Part shown: positions 47,338 to 57,322 of the stretch, piece by piece | Numbering within the stretch: the first letter of the stretch is position 1 | Layout of the letters: the number at the start of each line of letters is the position of its first letter | Source: Cellvibrio mixtus subsp. mixtus J3-8 | GTDB lineage: Bacteria > Pseudomonadota > Gammaproteobacteria > Pseudomonadales > Cellvibrionaceae | Length of the DNA: 64,000 bases | Assembly: GCF_000766945.1 (NCBI RefSeq) | Contig: NZ_KN266209.1 | Location: 1 to 64,000, forward strand | Direction: 5' to 3' | Translations under genes and position numbers: made by a program | The notes under the pieces: generated by a model | The model's input: the letters and a program-made list of their open reading frames with translations, nothing else | Told to the model about the DNA's origin: nothing | Database searches by the model: none

Positions 47338-49731
47338 TTATTCTGTTCCTATCACACTGAAACGCCGCTCCAGTTTATAGCCATTTTTATCGATTACCAA
47401 CAGCCTGTGTATGCCAGGTTCCAGCGACGCCTCACGCTCATGAAATACTTTGGTCTCACCCAGAAATGCATCGTCCAAATGCCAATAGAGTGTTGCAGCT
47501 GCATCGCGATGTACAGCTTTGAATATTACCCGACTGCGTTTGCCATCCAGGTCAACGGGGATATAAATCCGGCTTTGTGCTTGTGGATAAATTAATTCCA
47601 TTGGATTGTCATCATCCATTTGTGCGGAATCAGCCAAACAATCTCGTCGCCAGGGTGGCAATGGGCGATATTCACTGTGATGTTGCCGCCAATAAAATTC
47701 TTGCGTGGGCGGTAACAAAAACCAATTTTCAGTTTGCATATTACTCACGGTTTCACAGCGATTATGAACGCGGAATTGCTCATTACGATCTACATTGATT
47801 ACACGATGGTAAGGGGTAATTTTTTCAAAATGACTGGAGCGAGGAATTTCCATATCCACTGCTTCACATTGGCCGCCGGCCAGATAACCATCATCCTTGC
47901 ATACGGAAATGGTTTTTAATGCATGTGCCGGTTTTGCAAACCAGTTTACATTCGGTAATGCATCGAACACATCAAACAAAATGGGTGCAGCACTGCTTTG
48001 CCCGCTAATAAAAGTTGCCGGTTCTCCACCGGCATTTCCCACCCAAACACCGAGAGTGTAACGACCATTACTGCCAATCGCCCATGCATCGCGCAAGCCA
48101 TAACTGGTTCCGGTTTTCCAAGCAATCGTTTGACTGCCGGCGAAATCGCGCCAGTAATTATCATTACCCGGACGAGCAACTTCGATTAGCGCTTGCAAGG
48201 TTAACCATGCAGCACCCTGATTAAAAACGGGTTTAACGTGGCTCAATTCTGAATTATTTTCTGTGAGTAATAATTGCGTGGCCGGTTGATTAATATCACC
48301 GTCGCGCGCGGTGGCCGTGAGACGCGCATAAATATTGGTTAACTCCCACAGCGAACCTTCAGCACCGCCCAGAATTAATGTCAACCCATAATCATCGGCG
48401 GGGCGAAACAAACTGGTCATACCCATTGCCTGTAATTTTTCCTGGAAACGACCGATGCCATAATCGCGCAACATACGCACGGCGGGGATATTTAAGGAAT
48501 GCGCCAACGCAAATTGCGCCGGCACTGCGCCACGAAAAGTTCGGTCATAATTTCGTGGGCTGTAACCATTAATTTGCGTGGGAATATCTGCAATTAAACT
48601 GGTGGGTGCCAGTTCACCTTCCTGTAACATCAAACCATACAATAGGGGTTTTAAAATACTGCCCGTAGAACGCGGACGTTGAACAATATCGACATTCGGT
48701 GCTGCATTCGTTTTATTCTGGAAAGCTTCGTTGCCAATGTACGCCATGGTTTGCATACTCTGATGATCAACCAACACCAATGCGATATTATTGACACCTT
48801 CATTTGCCAACCGGTTGCTATGGCGTTGCGCAATCTGGCCAATCAATTGTTGTAACGATAAATCGATAGTGGAAGTAAAAACTTTTTGCTCGGGAAATGT
48901 TTTCTTTAATGTGGAAAGCAGATGCGGTGCAAGTTGTGGCAGCACTTGCGGCCTTTCCGGAAGCGGTTCCAGTAATGCCAACTGCAAATCCAGGTCGGAA
49001 AAATAATGTTGTCCATGCAATCGATGCAATAAACGATTGCGCTTTTGCAACAATAAATCGCGCTGCCGGCCGGGGTGAATTAACGCCGGGCTGTTAGGCA
49101 ATACCGCTAATAATGCAGATTCCGACCAGGATAAATATTCCGGGGAACGCCCGAAGTAACGCCATGCTGCCGCGCGGATTCCAATAATATTGCCACCGTA
49201 AGGTGCGTGGCTGGTGTAATGGATTAACAATTCATCTTTAGTGAAATGCCATTCCAATTGCAACGCAAGTACAGCCTCCCTGATTTTATTGTCGAGTGTG
49301 CGCCCGCTGTTTTTTTCATCCAGGCGGTAGGTTTCTTGTCGCAACAAGCGCGCGAGCTGCATACTCAAGGTGCTACCGCCACTAGTAATTTTTCCAGCAG
49401 AAATATTGCCATACACAGCGCGCGCAATAGCAAAAGGATTTATACCGGGATGCTGGTAAAAATGGCGATCCTCAAATAGCAGCAACGATTTTTTATATTT
49501 ATCAGGCAATTGTGCCACGGGGGCAAAGCGCCACTGCTGATCAACAGCAATACTGGCACCAAGCAAACTACCATCGCGGGCCAGCAATAAAGAGGCGTAG
49601 GGAGTTGAGTGAAGGCTCGCAGGAAGCGGTGACCATTGTAACCAGCCAAAACCAAAACCGATCAACAACAAAAAGCCGGAGAGGAATTTGTGGCGACTTA
49701 TCCAGACGCGGCTCCATCGCCACAGTTTCAT
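47338..49731 (-). CDS. pbpC: Penicillin-binding protein 1C
   Basis: 797 residues. Signal anchor (about 14-30), GT51 glycosyltransferase with FEDRHFYQHPGI (catalytic Glu) and GGSTLSMQL, then a transpeptidase with SILK (catalytic Ser, in RSTGSILKP), SLN and KTGTS, and a C-terminal BiPBP_C domain (about 700-797). It polymerises and cross-links peptidoglycan on the outer face of the inner membrane. The usual partner gene for an alpha-2-macroglobulin is not beside it; instead it lies 28 bases after hemY and is followed by a propeller protein. Confidence 0.95.
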   Translation of the reverse strand: MKLWRWSRVWISRHKFLSGFLLLIGFGFGWLQWSPLPASLHSTPYASLLLARDGSLLGASIAVDQQWRFAPVAQLPDKYKKSLLLFEDRHFYQHPGINPFAIARAVYGNISAGKITSGGSTLSMQLARLLRQETYRLDEKNSGRTLDNKIREAVLALQLEWHFTKDELLIHYTSHAPYGGNIIGIRAAAWRYFGRSPEYLSWSESALLAVLPNSPALIHPGRQRDLLLQKRNRLLHRLHGQHYFSDLDLQLALLEPLPERPQVLPQLAPHLLSTLKKTFPEQKVFTSTIDLSLQQLIGQIAQRHSNRLANEGVNNIALVLVDHQSMQTMAYIGNEAFQNKTNAAPNVDIVQRPRSTGSILKPLLYGLMLQEGELAPTSLIADIPTQINGYSPRNYDRTFRGAVPAQFALAHSLNIPAVRMLRDYGIGRFQEKLQAMGMTSLFRPADDYGLTLILGGAEGSLWELTNIYARLTATARDGDINQPATQLLLTENNSELSHVKPVFNQGAAWLTLQALIEVARPGNDNYWRDFAGSQTIAWKTGTSYGLRDAWAIGSNGRYTLGVWVGNAGGEPATFISGQSSAAPILFDVFDALPNVNWFAKPAHALKTISVCKDDGYLAGGQCEAVDMEIPRSSHFEKITPYHRVINVDRNEQFRVHNRCETVSNMQTENWFLLPPTQEFYWRQHHSEYRPLPPWRRDCLADSAQMDDDNPMELIYPQAQSRIYIPVDLDGKRSRVIFKAVHRDAAATLYWHLDDAFLGETKVFHEREASLEPGIHRLLVIDKNGYKLERRFSVIGTE

Positions 49732-49759
49732 AATTCAAACCAAAACGGTTAGCTGAAAA

Positions 49760-50965
49760 TTATTTATGTTCAACCAACAATAAACTTTGCTGGTAATATT
49801 CGGCGCTTTTTTTATGATCGCCCAACTTCGTCATCAGGCGCGCCAATTCTGCGGTAGTTTCCAACTGTTGTTTTTGATTAAGGCTGCGCTGGAAATATTC
49901 GCGCGCCAGTTCCCATTGCTGGTTGCGTTCCATCAACCGCCCCATCGTTAACAACAAGGTGGCATCCTGCGGCCGGCTTTTCAGCCAGGATTCTACGGTG
50001 CGCAATTGTGTGTGGATTTCTTTGACCTGCAAGCGGCCATAAAGCGCTACTAATGGATCGTACCATTGATTACCCAGGGCTTTGCGAATAATAACTTCCG
50101 CTTCCTGATCCTGGTAATTTTCAGCCAGTGCGCGCGCATAAGCAAAAATAACTTCCGGCGATTTTTGCAAGCTGCGGGAGAAAGATTTCCACAATTTTTG
50201 CAATGTAGGCAAACGTTCGGCAATTAATAGCGCTTTGGTTTGCGCTGAATGGACGTGCATTTTTTCCGTCGCCAATAAAATTTCCAACGCATCAAACTCT
50301 ACGTTAGATAACACCTTGGCTTTACGCATCAATGGAAATAACTCTTCCAGTGCGCGCCAGTTTTTTTGCGCAATATAAATGTGGTGCATTAAATCCAACA
50401 CTGCCGGTTGACGTGGCATTTTGATATCAATTGGCTTGAGGATATTAATTGCTTCATCATAACGACCTGCCTGCACATGCAAGCGCGCCCGGATTAATGC
50501 AACCGGCAGCTCGCTGTTGGAAACGGCCAGTGCTTTTTCCAGGATATTTTCTGCTTCAGCTTCATCACCCATTTCAAAACTGCTGCGCGCAGCGGCGAGA
50601 TAGTTGGCCAACGGGTATTCCACTTTATCGAGTGTGCGGGTTAATTTTTTACGCGCCTCAAACCAGTCGCCAGTCAGGTAATCCACCATGCCGGTTGCAG
50701 CACGTTTTTGTGCGCGTTCAACTGAGCCAAACAAAAATATTTCACGGAAACGGCGCGCCATTTCGACACCACCCGCAAGGACTTTTCGCAATAACCAGAT
50801 GCAAGTCCAGATAATCACAATGACGATTGCGGCAACCCACAGTGTCATCTCAATGGTTTTTGTACCATAGGAAATCAACAAGTACCCATCGCCGCGCACC
50901 AATAAGAAAACGACGGCGGCAACAATCAACAAAAATAAAATGGCTTTTATCAAGCGACGCTTCAT
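49760..50965 (-). CDS. hemY: HemY TPR protein of the heme operon
   Basis: 401 residues. Two N-terminal helices (about 5-25 and 40-60), the HemY_N region, then TPR repeats (about 120-395: WFEARKKLTRTLDKV, AENILEKALAVSN, AREYFQRSLNQ). Membrane-bound; its exact part in heme synthesis in gammaproteobacteria is unsettled and it is not the protoporphyrinogen oxidase also called HemY. The ATG overlaps the hemX stop (ATGA). Confidence 0.93.
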   Translation of the reverse strand: MKRRLIKAILFLLIVAAVVFLLVRGDGYLLISYGTKTIEMTLWVAAIVIVIIWTCIWLLRKVLAGGVEMARRFREIFLFGSVERAQKRAATGMVDYLTGDWFEARKKLTRTLDKVEYPLANYLAAARSSFEMGDEAEAENILEKALAVSNSELPVALIRARLHVQAGRYDEAINILKPIDIKMPRQPAVLDLMHHIYIAQKNWRALEELFPLMRKAKVLSNVEFDALEILLATEKMHVHSAQTKALLIAERLPTLQKLWKSFSRSLQKSPEVIFAYARALAENYQDQEAEVIIRKALGNQWYDPLVALYGRLQVKEIHTQLRTVESWLKSRPQDATLLLTMGRLMERNQQWELAREYFQRSLNQKQQLETTAELARLMTKLGDHKKSAEYYQQSLLLVEHK

Positions 50966-52089
50966 TGGCGTACCCCGCGACGGGCCGCAGCCATTTTTTC
51001 ACGCTTGGCGATGTAATCCGCCAGCGCCGATGCGCTGTTACTGAAATTCGTTAATTCGGGGGAAATTTCTTCTTGCTGCAAGGATTGCAATTCTTCCAGC
51101 ACCGCTTTGGCTTTCTCATTTAACGCGTAATATTGGTTGATCCAGTTTTGTGCTTTTACCAGGCTCTCCTGATAAATACCTTTTTCATTACGCAACAACG
51201 CAACTTGCGCTTGCTCCAGCATCAAACGCAAATTTTGCTGCAGGAATTTTTGTTCATCCGGTGGTAGCACCGCATTAATGGTTTTGCCGTGGTCGCGCAC
51301 CCGCACATATGAACCGAGCTTATGCAGTAGTGCATAAAAGTGGCGAGTGATTTTCTGTTTGAACGTTTCATCTTCAGGGATAGGTTCTTCAGCCAATAAG
51401 TCTTGCTCCTGACCTAAAGGTTCGATAAAAGGTATTCCATCCACTTGGGTAGATAATGCCGAAAGGCGTAAAAATATGCCTTCGCGATCAATCACCCCGG
51501 CAAGTTTTAACACGGCGATTTCTTCCGTGAGTAATTTGCGCACGCCCATCAAATCAGCTTCATCAATTTCGCGCAGTACATCATCGGCAGAAAGCGCTAA
51601 CGCCAATGCGTTCTGGCTATCTTTTTCCAGGAGAATGCGTTGGTCCGCCAGGCGCAATAAATATTGCGCTTCCTGCAATTTCCATTCATCACGGTTAACG
51701 CTGGACAGTGATAGCAAACGCGCATTGTTGCTATCCAGTTGCTCAGCCAGATCATTCAAATTGGCTTGTACATTATTTTGTTGCTCAACCAATTCTTTTT
51801 CAAAATCATCTTCCAACGCCTGTTGCTTGGTTTCCAATGTCAACGCATTTTGCTCGACTTGCTCACGCAACGAGCTGATCAATTGTTGCTGCGTTTCCAT
51901 ATAGCGCCATGCGAACACAGCGCTGGCTCCCACTGCCACTACCAATAAAATAATGAACAACCAGATTAGCGAAAAAACACCGGCATAGGATTTTGCCGGA
52001 GCAACCGGTGCAATATAAGGCACGTGCTGTGGCTGCACTGGCGTTTGGTTTACAGGTGGGGTCGTCGATGCAGATATTGGGTCAGTCAC
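50962..52089 (-). CDS. hemX: HemX-like uroporphyrinogen operon membrane protein
   Basis: 375 residues. A proline/glutamine-rich cytoplasmic head (about 1-35), one helix (about 36-60, FSLIWLFIILLVVAVGASAV), then a long coiled coil (about 65-125) and a helical domain of the HemX family (QYLLRLADQRILLEKD). Once annotated as uroporphyrin-III methyltransferase without catalytic motifs; true role unknown. Part of hemC-hemD-hemX-hemY. Confidence 0.93.
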   Translation of the reverse strand: MTDPISASTTPPVNQTPVQPQHVPYIAPVAPAKSYAGVFSLIWLFIILLVVAVGASAVFAWRYMETQQQLISSLREQVEQNALTLETKQQALEDDFEKELVEQQNNVQANLNDLAEQLDSNNARLLSLSSVNRDEWKLQEAQYLLRLADQRILLEKDSQNALALALSADDVLREIDEADLMGVRKLLTEEIAVLKLAGVIDREGIFLRLSALSTQVDGIPFIEPLGQEQDLLAEEPIPEDETFKQKITRHFYALLHKLGSYVRVRDHGKTINAVLPPDEQKFLQQNLRLMLEQAQVALLRNEKGIYQESLVKAQNWINQYYALNEKAKAVLEELQSLQQEEISPELTNFSNSASALADYIAKREKMAAARRGVRQ

Positions 52090-52119
52090 GCTGAAATCCT
52101 ATAAGGCTTGAACCGTTGA

Positions 52120-52929
52120 TTAATGATTGCGGGCAAAACGTATAAGTGCAGCAGTCATAGCCGGATCAGTGGCATTTTCTGCACAAATTGTGTTGTTAAA
52201 TCCCGCTGTTTGCGCGGCCATTGCAATCCGTTGGCTAGGGACCAACAATGGCAATGCGCGCAATTTTTCCTGATGCTGGGTCGGATAATTGTTGATTAAT
52301 CCGAGCAGGTTTTCCAAACTCTCACCACTGTGCACACTCAGTAAAAATTGTTGCGTCTGTTCAATATCGTTGCAAAGTGTGCGCAGCTGTTCGTCCGCAT
52401 GCGAGGGTAAGCGTCGCTCATACAGCTCGCAGTAATCTACCCAGGCGCCGCGTTTGCGCAACTCTTCAGCCATATGGCCACGCCCGCCACAGCCGCGAAA
52501 AATAATTATTTTTTCGCCGTCCACCTGCTGTAATCCCGGTGAACGTAATAAATCTTCACTGGTCATACCACCGTTGTCGCTCACTGCAAGATCAGTTACT
52601 GCAATATCATAGTCAGACAGTTTTTTTGCAGTGGTAGCGCCCACGGCAAAATAATCAATGCCGATGGGTAATTGCGGCCAGTATTCATCCAGCCATTGCA
52701 TGCCAAATTCAACCGCATTCTGGCTGACAAAAATCGCTTTCTGGTACAGGTCAAAATCCAGAATTTTGTTTTTTATCGCGCGAATTTTTTCATCGCTACT
52801 GACTGGAACGATTTCCAGCAAGTTCAATTTGGTCGTGGTAAAACCTTGCGCTTCCAGTTGCTGTGCCCAGCTATTTGCTTGCGCTTCCGGGCGCGTGATG
52901 ACGACACGGAATGGTAATGAGTCGCTCAT
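52120..52929 (-). CDS. hemD: Uroporphyrinogen-III synthase
   Basis: 269 residues, two-domain HemD fold: RPEAQANSWAQQLEAQG start, IFVSQNAVEFG and the hinge region GATTAKKLSD; later IFRGCGGRGHMAEELRKRG and CELYERRLP. It cyclises hydroxymethylbilane with inversion of ring D to uroporphyrinogen III. It starts 3 bases after the hemC stop. Sequence is divergent as usual for this family. Confidence 0.93.
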   Translation of the reverse strand: MSDSLPFRVVITRPEAQANSWAQQLEAQGFTTTKLNLLEIVPVSSDEKIRAIKNKILDFDLYQKAIFVSQNAVEFGMQWLDEYWPQLPIGIDYFAVGATTAKKLSDYDIAVTDLAVSDNGGMTSEDLLRSPGLQQVDGEKIIIFRGCGGRGHMAEELRKRGAWVDYCELYERRLPSHADEQLRTLCNDIEQTQQFLLSVHSGESLENLLGLINNYPTQHQEKLRALPLLVPSQRIAMAAQTAGFNNTICAENATDPAMTAALIRFARNH

Positions 52930-52932
52930 AAA

Positions 52933-53874
52933 TTATTCCGCGCTCGCATAAACCTCGGCGAGGATTTTATCGGCGCCGGCGGCGAGTAAACGTTCCGCTA
53001 ATTCGATACCAATTTTTTCTGCATCCGTAACCGGCCCGCTGATTTCGTCAAATAACATCTCGCTACCATCGGGTGCCCCCACCAAACCGCGTAGCCACAA
53101 TTGATTATCGCGATGAATAGCATAGCAGGCTATAGGCACCTGGCAGCCACCTTGCAAACGGCGATTCATGGCACGCTCAGCCAATACTTGTTCCGCAGTT
53201 GTTTGGTGGTGCAAGGGTTTTAACAAGGCGATTGTTGCTGCATCATCAATACGACACTCAATACCCACTGCTCCCTGACCACCGGCAGGCAAACTTTGTT
53301 CCGGGGTAATGTAAGCCCGGATGCGCTCTTTTAATTCCAGGCGAATCAATCCGGCGGCAGCGAGAATAATTGCATCATATTCACCATCATCCAGTTTTTG
53401 CAGGCGTGTCTGCACATTGCCGCGCAGGAATTTTACGTGCAGGTCCGGACGGCTGGCCAACAACTGGCATTGGCGACGCAAGCTGGACGTACCAATCACC
53501 CCGCCAGCGGGAATTTCATCGAGCGAGTTGTAGCGATTGGAGACAAACGCATCGCGCGCATCTTCGCGCGGGCAAATTACTGACAAGCCCAAGCCCTCGG
53601 GAAACTCCATGGGAACATCTTTCATGGAATGCACAGCAATATCGGCTTCACCGGCTAATAACGCTTGCTCCAGCTCTTTCACAAACAAACCTTTACCACC
53701 GACTTTAGCCAGGGGAACATCGAGAATTTTGTCACCGCGGCTGGTGAGTGGAACCAACTCAATAACCAAGCCGGGATGGTGTTTCTCCAATTCGGCTTTG
53801 ACATATTCGGCCTGCCAGAGGGCGAGCAAACTTTTACGGGTGGCGATACGGAGCAGCGAGCGATTAGCAGACAT
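52933..53874 (-). CDS. hemC: Porphobilinogen deaminase (hydroxymethylbilane synthase)
   Basis: 313 residues from ATG 53874 (GGA 5 bases upstream); an in-frame ATG four codons earlier is less likely. [22 protein letters not shown] with the catalytic Asp, RGNVQTRL, and Cys244 in QGGCQVP that carries the dipyrromethane cofactor are all present. It joins four porphobilinogens into hydroxymethylbilane in the cytoplasm. First gene of a run of six closely spaced genes. Confidence 0.98.
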   Translation of the reverse strand: MSANRSLLRIATRKSLLALWQAEYVKAELEKHHPGLVIELVPLTSRGDKILDVPLAKVGGKGLFVKELEQALLAGEADIAVHSMKDVPMEFPEGLGLSVICPREDARDAFVSNRYNSLDEIPAGGVIGTSSLRRQCQLLASRPDLHVKFLRGNVQTRLQKLDDGEYDAIILAAAGLIRLELKERIRAYITPEQSLPAGGQGAVGIECRIDDAATIALLKPLHHQTTAEQVLAERAMNRRLQGGCQVPIACYAIHRDNQLWLRGLVGAPDGSEMLFDEISGPVTDAEKIGIELAERLLAAGADKILAEVYASAE

Positions 53875-54013
53875 GGATTCCAACATTCGGCAATGAATTC
53901 AGGGTGGAATCATACCATTGGAGTTGCATGCATAGGGATAGCAAACGGGAGGATGAGACGGCGTGGTAGTTTTTCACCAATCCGGCACCCGCCGGATTGG
54001 TAAACCTGGGTCA

Positions 54014-55459
54014 TTAATTCGAAATATTGAGCTTGTAATGCTCGCCACCGACATTGGAAATCATTTGTTTGCCCAATGAGCCAACAATCATTCCTGTCGC
54101 TGCCGCCAATAACCCGGCCAGTTGCGCGGGGAATATTTCGCCAGCGGGAGTAAAGGTGAAGAATAACCAGACACTTAAACCGGCGCCGATAGAGAACAAT
54201 GCACCTTGTGTAGTGGCGCGCTTCCAATATAAGCCGGACACCAGCGGCACAAATGCACCTACCAGTGGAACCTGGTAAGCACCGGATACCAAGTCATAAA
54301 TGGAGGTACCTTCGAGGGCTACCGAATAAGTACAGACGCAAATACCAAAGATCAATACTGAAATACGCATATTGCGCAATTCAGTTTTGTCATCGGCGCG
54401 CGGCACAAATTGATGCCAGATGTTTTCAATAAAAGTGACTGAGGGTGCCAGCAACGTCGCCGATGCGGTCGACATCAATGCCGATAACAAAGCACCGAAG
54501 AACAGCACCTGCATGACAAACGGCATATGTTCCATCACTAATGTAGGCAGCACTTTTTGCGGATCATCAGCGATTAATTGCTGGGCTTGCTCCGGCATGA
54601 TGATCAGTGCACTTAGTACCAGGAACATCGGGACAAACGCGAAAATGATGTAGCAGGTACCACCGATAATCGGGCCGCGCACCGCTGCTTTTTCGTTTTT
54701 AGCAGACATCACCCGTTGGAATACATCCTGTTGGGGAATAGAACCGAACATCAAGGTAATTGCAGCACCGATAAAAAACAGGATTTCATGGAAGTCTGGT
54801 GGGGGCAGGAAATTGAATAAATCTTTTTCACTCGCAAGGCTGATCACTTTGTCAGCGCCGCCGGCAAGATCAGCAGCGTACATTGCAATCACCGAAAGGC
54901 CAAGCACCAGCACTATAATCTGTACGAGGTCAGTGACGGCAATCGACCACATACCCCCCAGCAAAGTGTAAGTAGTGATGATTAATGTGCCCAACATCAT
55001 GCCGGTGGTTACATCCAATGCACCGCCAGTGAGCAGGTTAAATACCAGCCCCAGGGCTGTTACCTGGGCAGCAACCCAACCGAGATAACTCAGGATAATC
55101 ATCAATGAACACAGAAGTTCTACTTTGCGACCATAGCGCTCGCGATAATAATCGCTGATAGTCAATAACATCATCTTGTAAAGTTTGGCGGCGAAAAACA
55201 GCCCCACCAAAATCAGGCACATACCGGCACCGAAAGGATCTTCTACAACACCATTCAAACCGGATTCTACGAATCGCGCTGGAATACCCATAATGGTTTC
55301 CGCACCAAACCAGGTGGCAAATGTAGTAGTCACTACCATGATGAGCGGCAGATGGCGACCGGCAACCACGAAGTCGGCAGTTCCTTTTACCCGTCTGGAG
55401 GCCCAGAGACCTATAGAGACAGTAACTGCCAAATACATGAAGACAAGCGTCAAGAGCAT
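54014..55459 (-). CDS. Sodium:solute symporter family transporter
   Basis: 481 residues, about 13 predicted helices, SSS family (PutP/SglT fold). Recognisable blocks: RRVKGTADFVVAGRHLP, TTFATWFGAETIMG and GGMWSIAVTDLVQ. It would import a solute with sodium at the inner membrane; the family covers sugars, amino acids, and carboxylates, and no substrate can be chosen. It lies 139 bp upstream of hemC on the same strand, apparently as a separate unit. Confidence 0.92.
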   Translation of the reverse strand: MLLTLVFMYLAVTVSIGLWASRRVKGTADFVVAGRHLPLIMVVTTTFATWFGAETIMGIPARFVESGLNGVVEDPFGAGMCLILVGLFFAAKLYKMMLLTISDYYRERYGRKVELLCSLMIILSYLGWVAAQVTALGLVFNLLTGGALDVTTGMMLGTLIITTYTLLGGMWSIAVTDLVQIIVLVLGLSVIAMYAADLAGGADKVISLASEKDLFNFLPPPDFHEILFFIGAAITLMFGSIPQQDVFQRVMSAKNEKAAVRGPIIGGTCYIIFAFVPMFLVLSALIIMPEQAQQLIADDPQKVLPTLVMEHMPFVMQVLFFGALLSALMSTASATLLAPSVTFIENIWHQFVPRADDKTELRNMRISVLIFGICVCTYSVALEGTSIYDLVSGAYQVPLVGAFVPLVSGLYWKRATTQGALFSIGAGLSVWLFFTFTPAGEIFPAQLAGLLAAATGMIVGSLGKQMISNVGGEHYKLNISN

Positions 55460-55653
55460 GGTTTCACCTTTATCATTTGTTGTTTTTACCTTTGGAAATT
55501 TTGAAAACGTAAATCCAGACTGGCTGACGTCCTTTTGCCCTGACCACCCCAGCTGTCACACACCAGTAATGTTTGATCCGGACGGCATTCTATTGCATTT
55601 TGATAGCAATTAGCTTGCCTAATTAAAGGCCAATTACTAATGATTCCAAACAT

Positions 55654-55685
55654 AAAAAAACCCCGCCTAACGGCAGGGTTTTTTT
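55654..55685. terminator. Terminator downstream of sutA
   Basis: AAAAAAACCCCGCC/GGCAGGGTTTTTTT with a 4-base loop. One C-A mismatch on the plus strand becomes a G-U pair on the minus strand, so it works best for the minus-strand sutA gene. Confidence 0.85.
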
Positions 55686-55780
55686 GAATCGCAACATAGG
55701 AATAGCAAACTAATTCCCGTACATTTCTACATTAACGCAGGATGCCGGGTGGGCCCGAACAAGGATAACCCCATCAGGTT

Positions 55781-56098
55781 TTATATAGGGCGACCACCAT
55801 AATCCGGTGTTGGCTTTTTCGGTGGGTCCGCCGTTACATTAGGTGCAACTTCATTAATTTTGCCACCGCGGGCCAAAAAAGCAGCAATCTGATCTTCAAT
55901 TTCGTCCCGCACTTTTTGGCGCGATGCAATACTAAAGTCCTCTAACGCTTCTGATTCCGCTGCTGCAGCTTTACTTGAGGAACCGGAAAAACTGGCATCA
56001 TCACTATCACCAGGCTCATCAGCCTCGTCGGCGTCCTCTTCCCCTTCTACGCCAGCATCGTCTAATTCTTCGTCGTTAATGGGGTCTTCATCAGTCAT
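55781..56098 (-). CDS. sutA: SutA-like RNA-polymerase-binding regulator
   Basis: 105 residues from ATG 56098 (AGGTGACATT before it). The first 60 residues are strongly acidic and probably disordered (DEELDDAGVEGEEDADEADE), then a short helix (RQKVRDEIEDQIAAFLARGG) and the ending NVTADPPKKP...YGGRPI. This architecture and tail match SutA, a Pseudomonas factor that binds RNA polymerase and supports ribosomal-RNA and housekeeping transcription in slow growth. Its place near glnK-amtB, ubiK and comM resembles the Pseudomonas order. I rely on memory of the family; an alignment would settle it. Confidence 0.8.
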   Translation of the reverse strand: MTDEDPINDEELDDAGVEGEEDADEADEPGDSDDASFSGSSSKAAAAESEALEDFSIASRQKVRDEIEDQIAAFLARGGKINEVAPNVTADPPKKPTPDYGGRPI

Positions 56099-56396
56099 AA
56101 TGTCACCTGAAAACTTGTACAATGAAATTCTCTTATTCTTGGCCCCAACAAAAATTACCTGTTTGATGGGAGACTCCGGCTAATTTATAGCGCAGACTCT
56201 TTTAATCGTCATGATGATTAATGATGCTTTTTTAGGCTTTTTTTGCCTTACTATGGGCCAGTGCGGCGGATTTTAGTTATTAACAATCAGCAAGTCTAGC
56301 ATTGGAATCAGGTGATAATAAAAGTAACCAAAACATTACCTGATCCCACTTAACACAATAATTAAAGACATCAAGACCAGGCATTTTGCAACAATC

Positions 56397-56720
56397 ATGA
56401 ACACAAAAAAACTGGCTAAATATTTTCCGGAAGTTGCACACCTTCCACCACACCAACAGCAATCATTGCTGAGCAAAGCCTATGCCGATGCAATCGCACG
56501 AGAAAATAAAACACGTCATTGGAACAATACTTTGGTTACCGTTTTATTGCTGACAACACTTTGTTTTTTAATTGTGCTACTCGTTCGACAAATGTTGAAT
56601 ATGTCACCCGTAACCAGCGCAATATTGTTGTTACTGCTTGCATTCCCCAGCTATTTATTGGTGCAACAACAACGTATGATCCGGCAAATACGCATCAGCT
56701 TGCAAAAATTTTTACCATAA
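56397..56720 (+). CDS. Small two-helix membrane protein, unknown function
   Basis: 107 residues: a soluble head with KYFPEVAHLPPHQQQSLLSKAY in short blocks, two hydrophobic helices (about 45-64 and 70-88) and a basic tail. No family recognised. No clear ribosome site before the ATG, but codon use is ordinary and the gene sits alone on the plus strand between sutA and glnK. The 298-bp gap before it must hold two divergent promoters. Confidence 0.6.
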   Translation: MNTKKLAKYFPEVAHLPPHQQQSLLSKAYADAIARENKTRHWNNTLVTVLLLTTLCFLIVLLVRQMLNMSPVTSAILLLLLAFPSYLLVQQQRMIRQIRISLQKFLP

Positions 56721-56748
56721 AAAAACGCCACTGGAAAGTGACGTTTTT
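56720..56748. terminator. Terminator between the small membrane protein and glnK
   Basis: AAAAACGCCACT/AGTGACGTTTTT with a 4-base loop; a single C-A mismatch on plus is G-U on minus, where it ends the glnK transcript. Both strands carry T-runs. Confidence 0.85.
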
Positions 56749-56790
56749 ATTGCTCCGCGCTACCCGAAAGCCCCGCAGGATTAAATCAAC

Positions 56791-57297
<507 letters not shown>

Positions 57298-57322
57298 TCA
57301 CTGGCCGGTTTTTGTCTAACAA

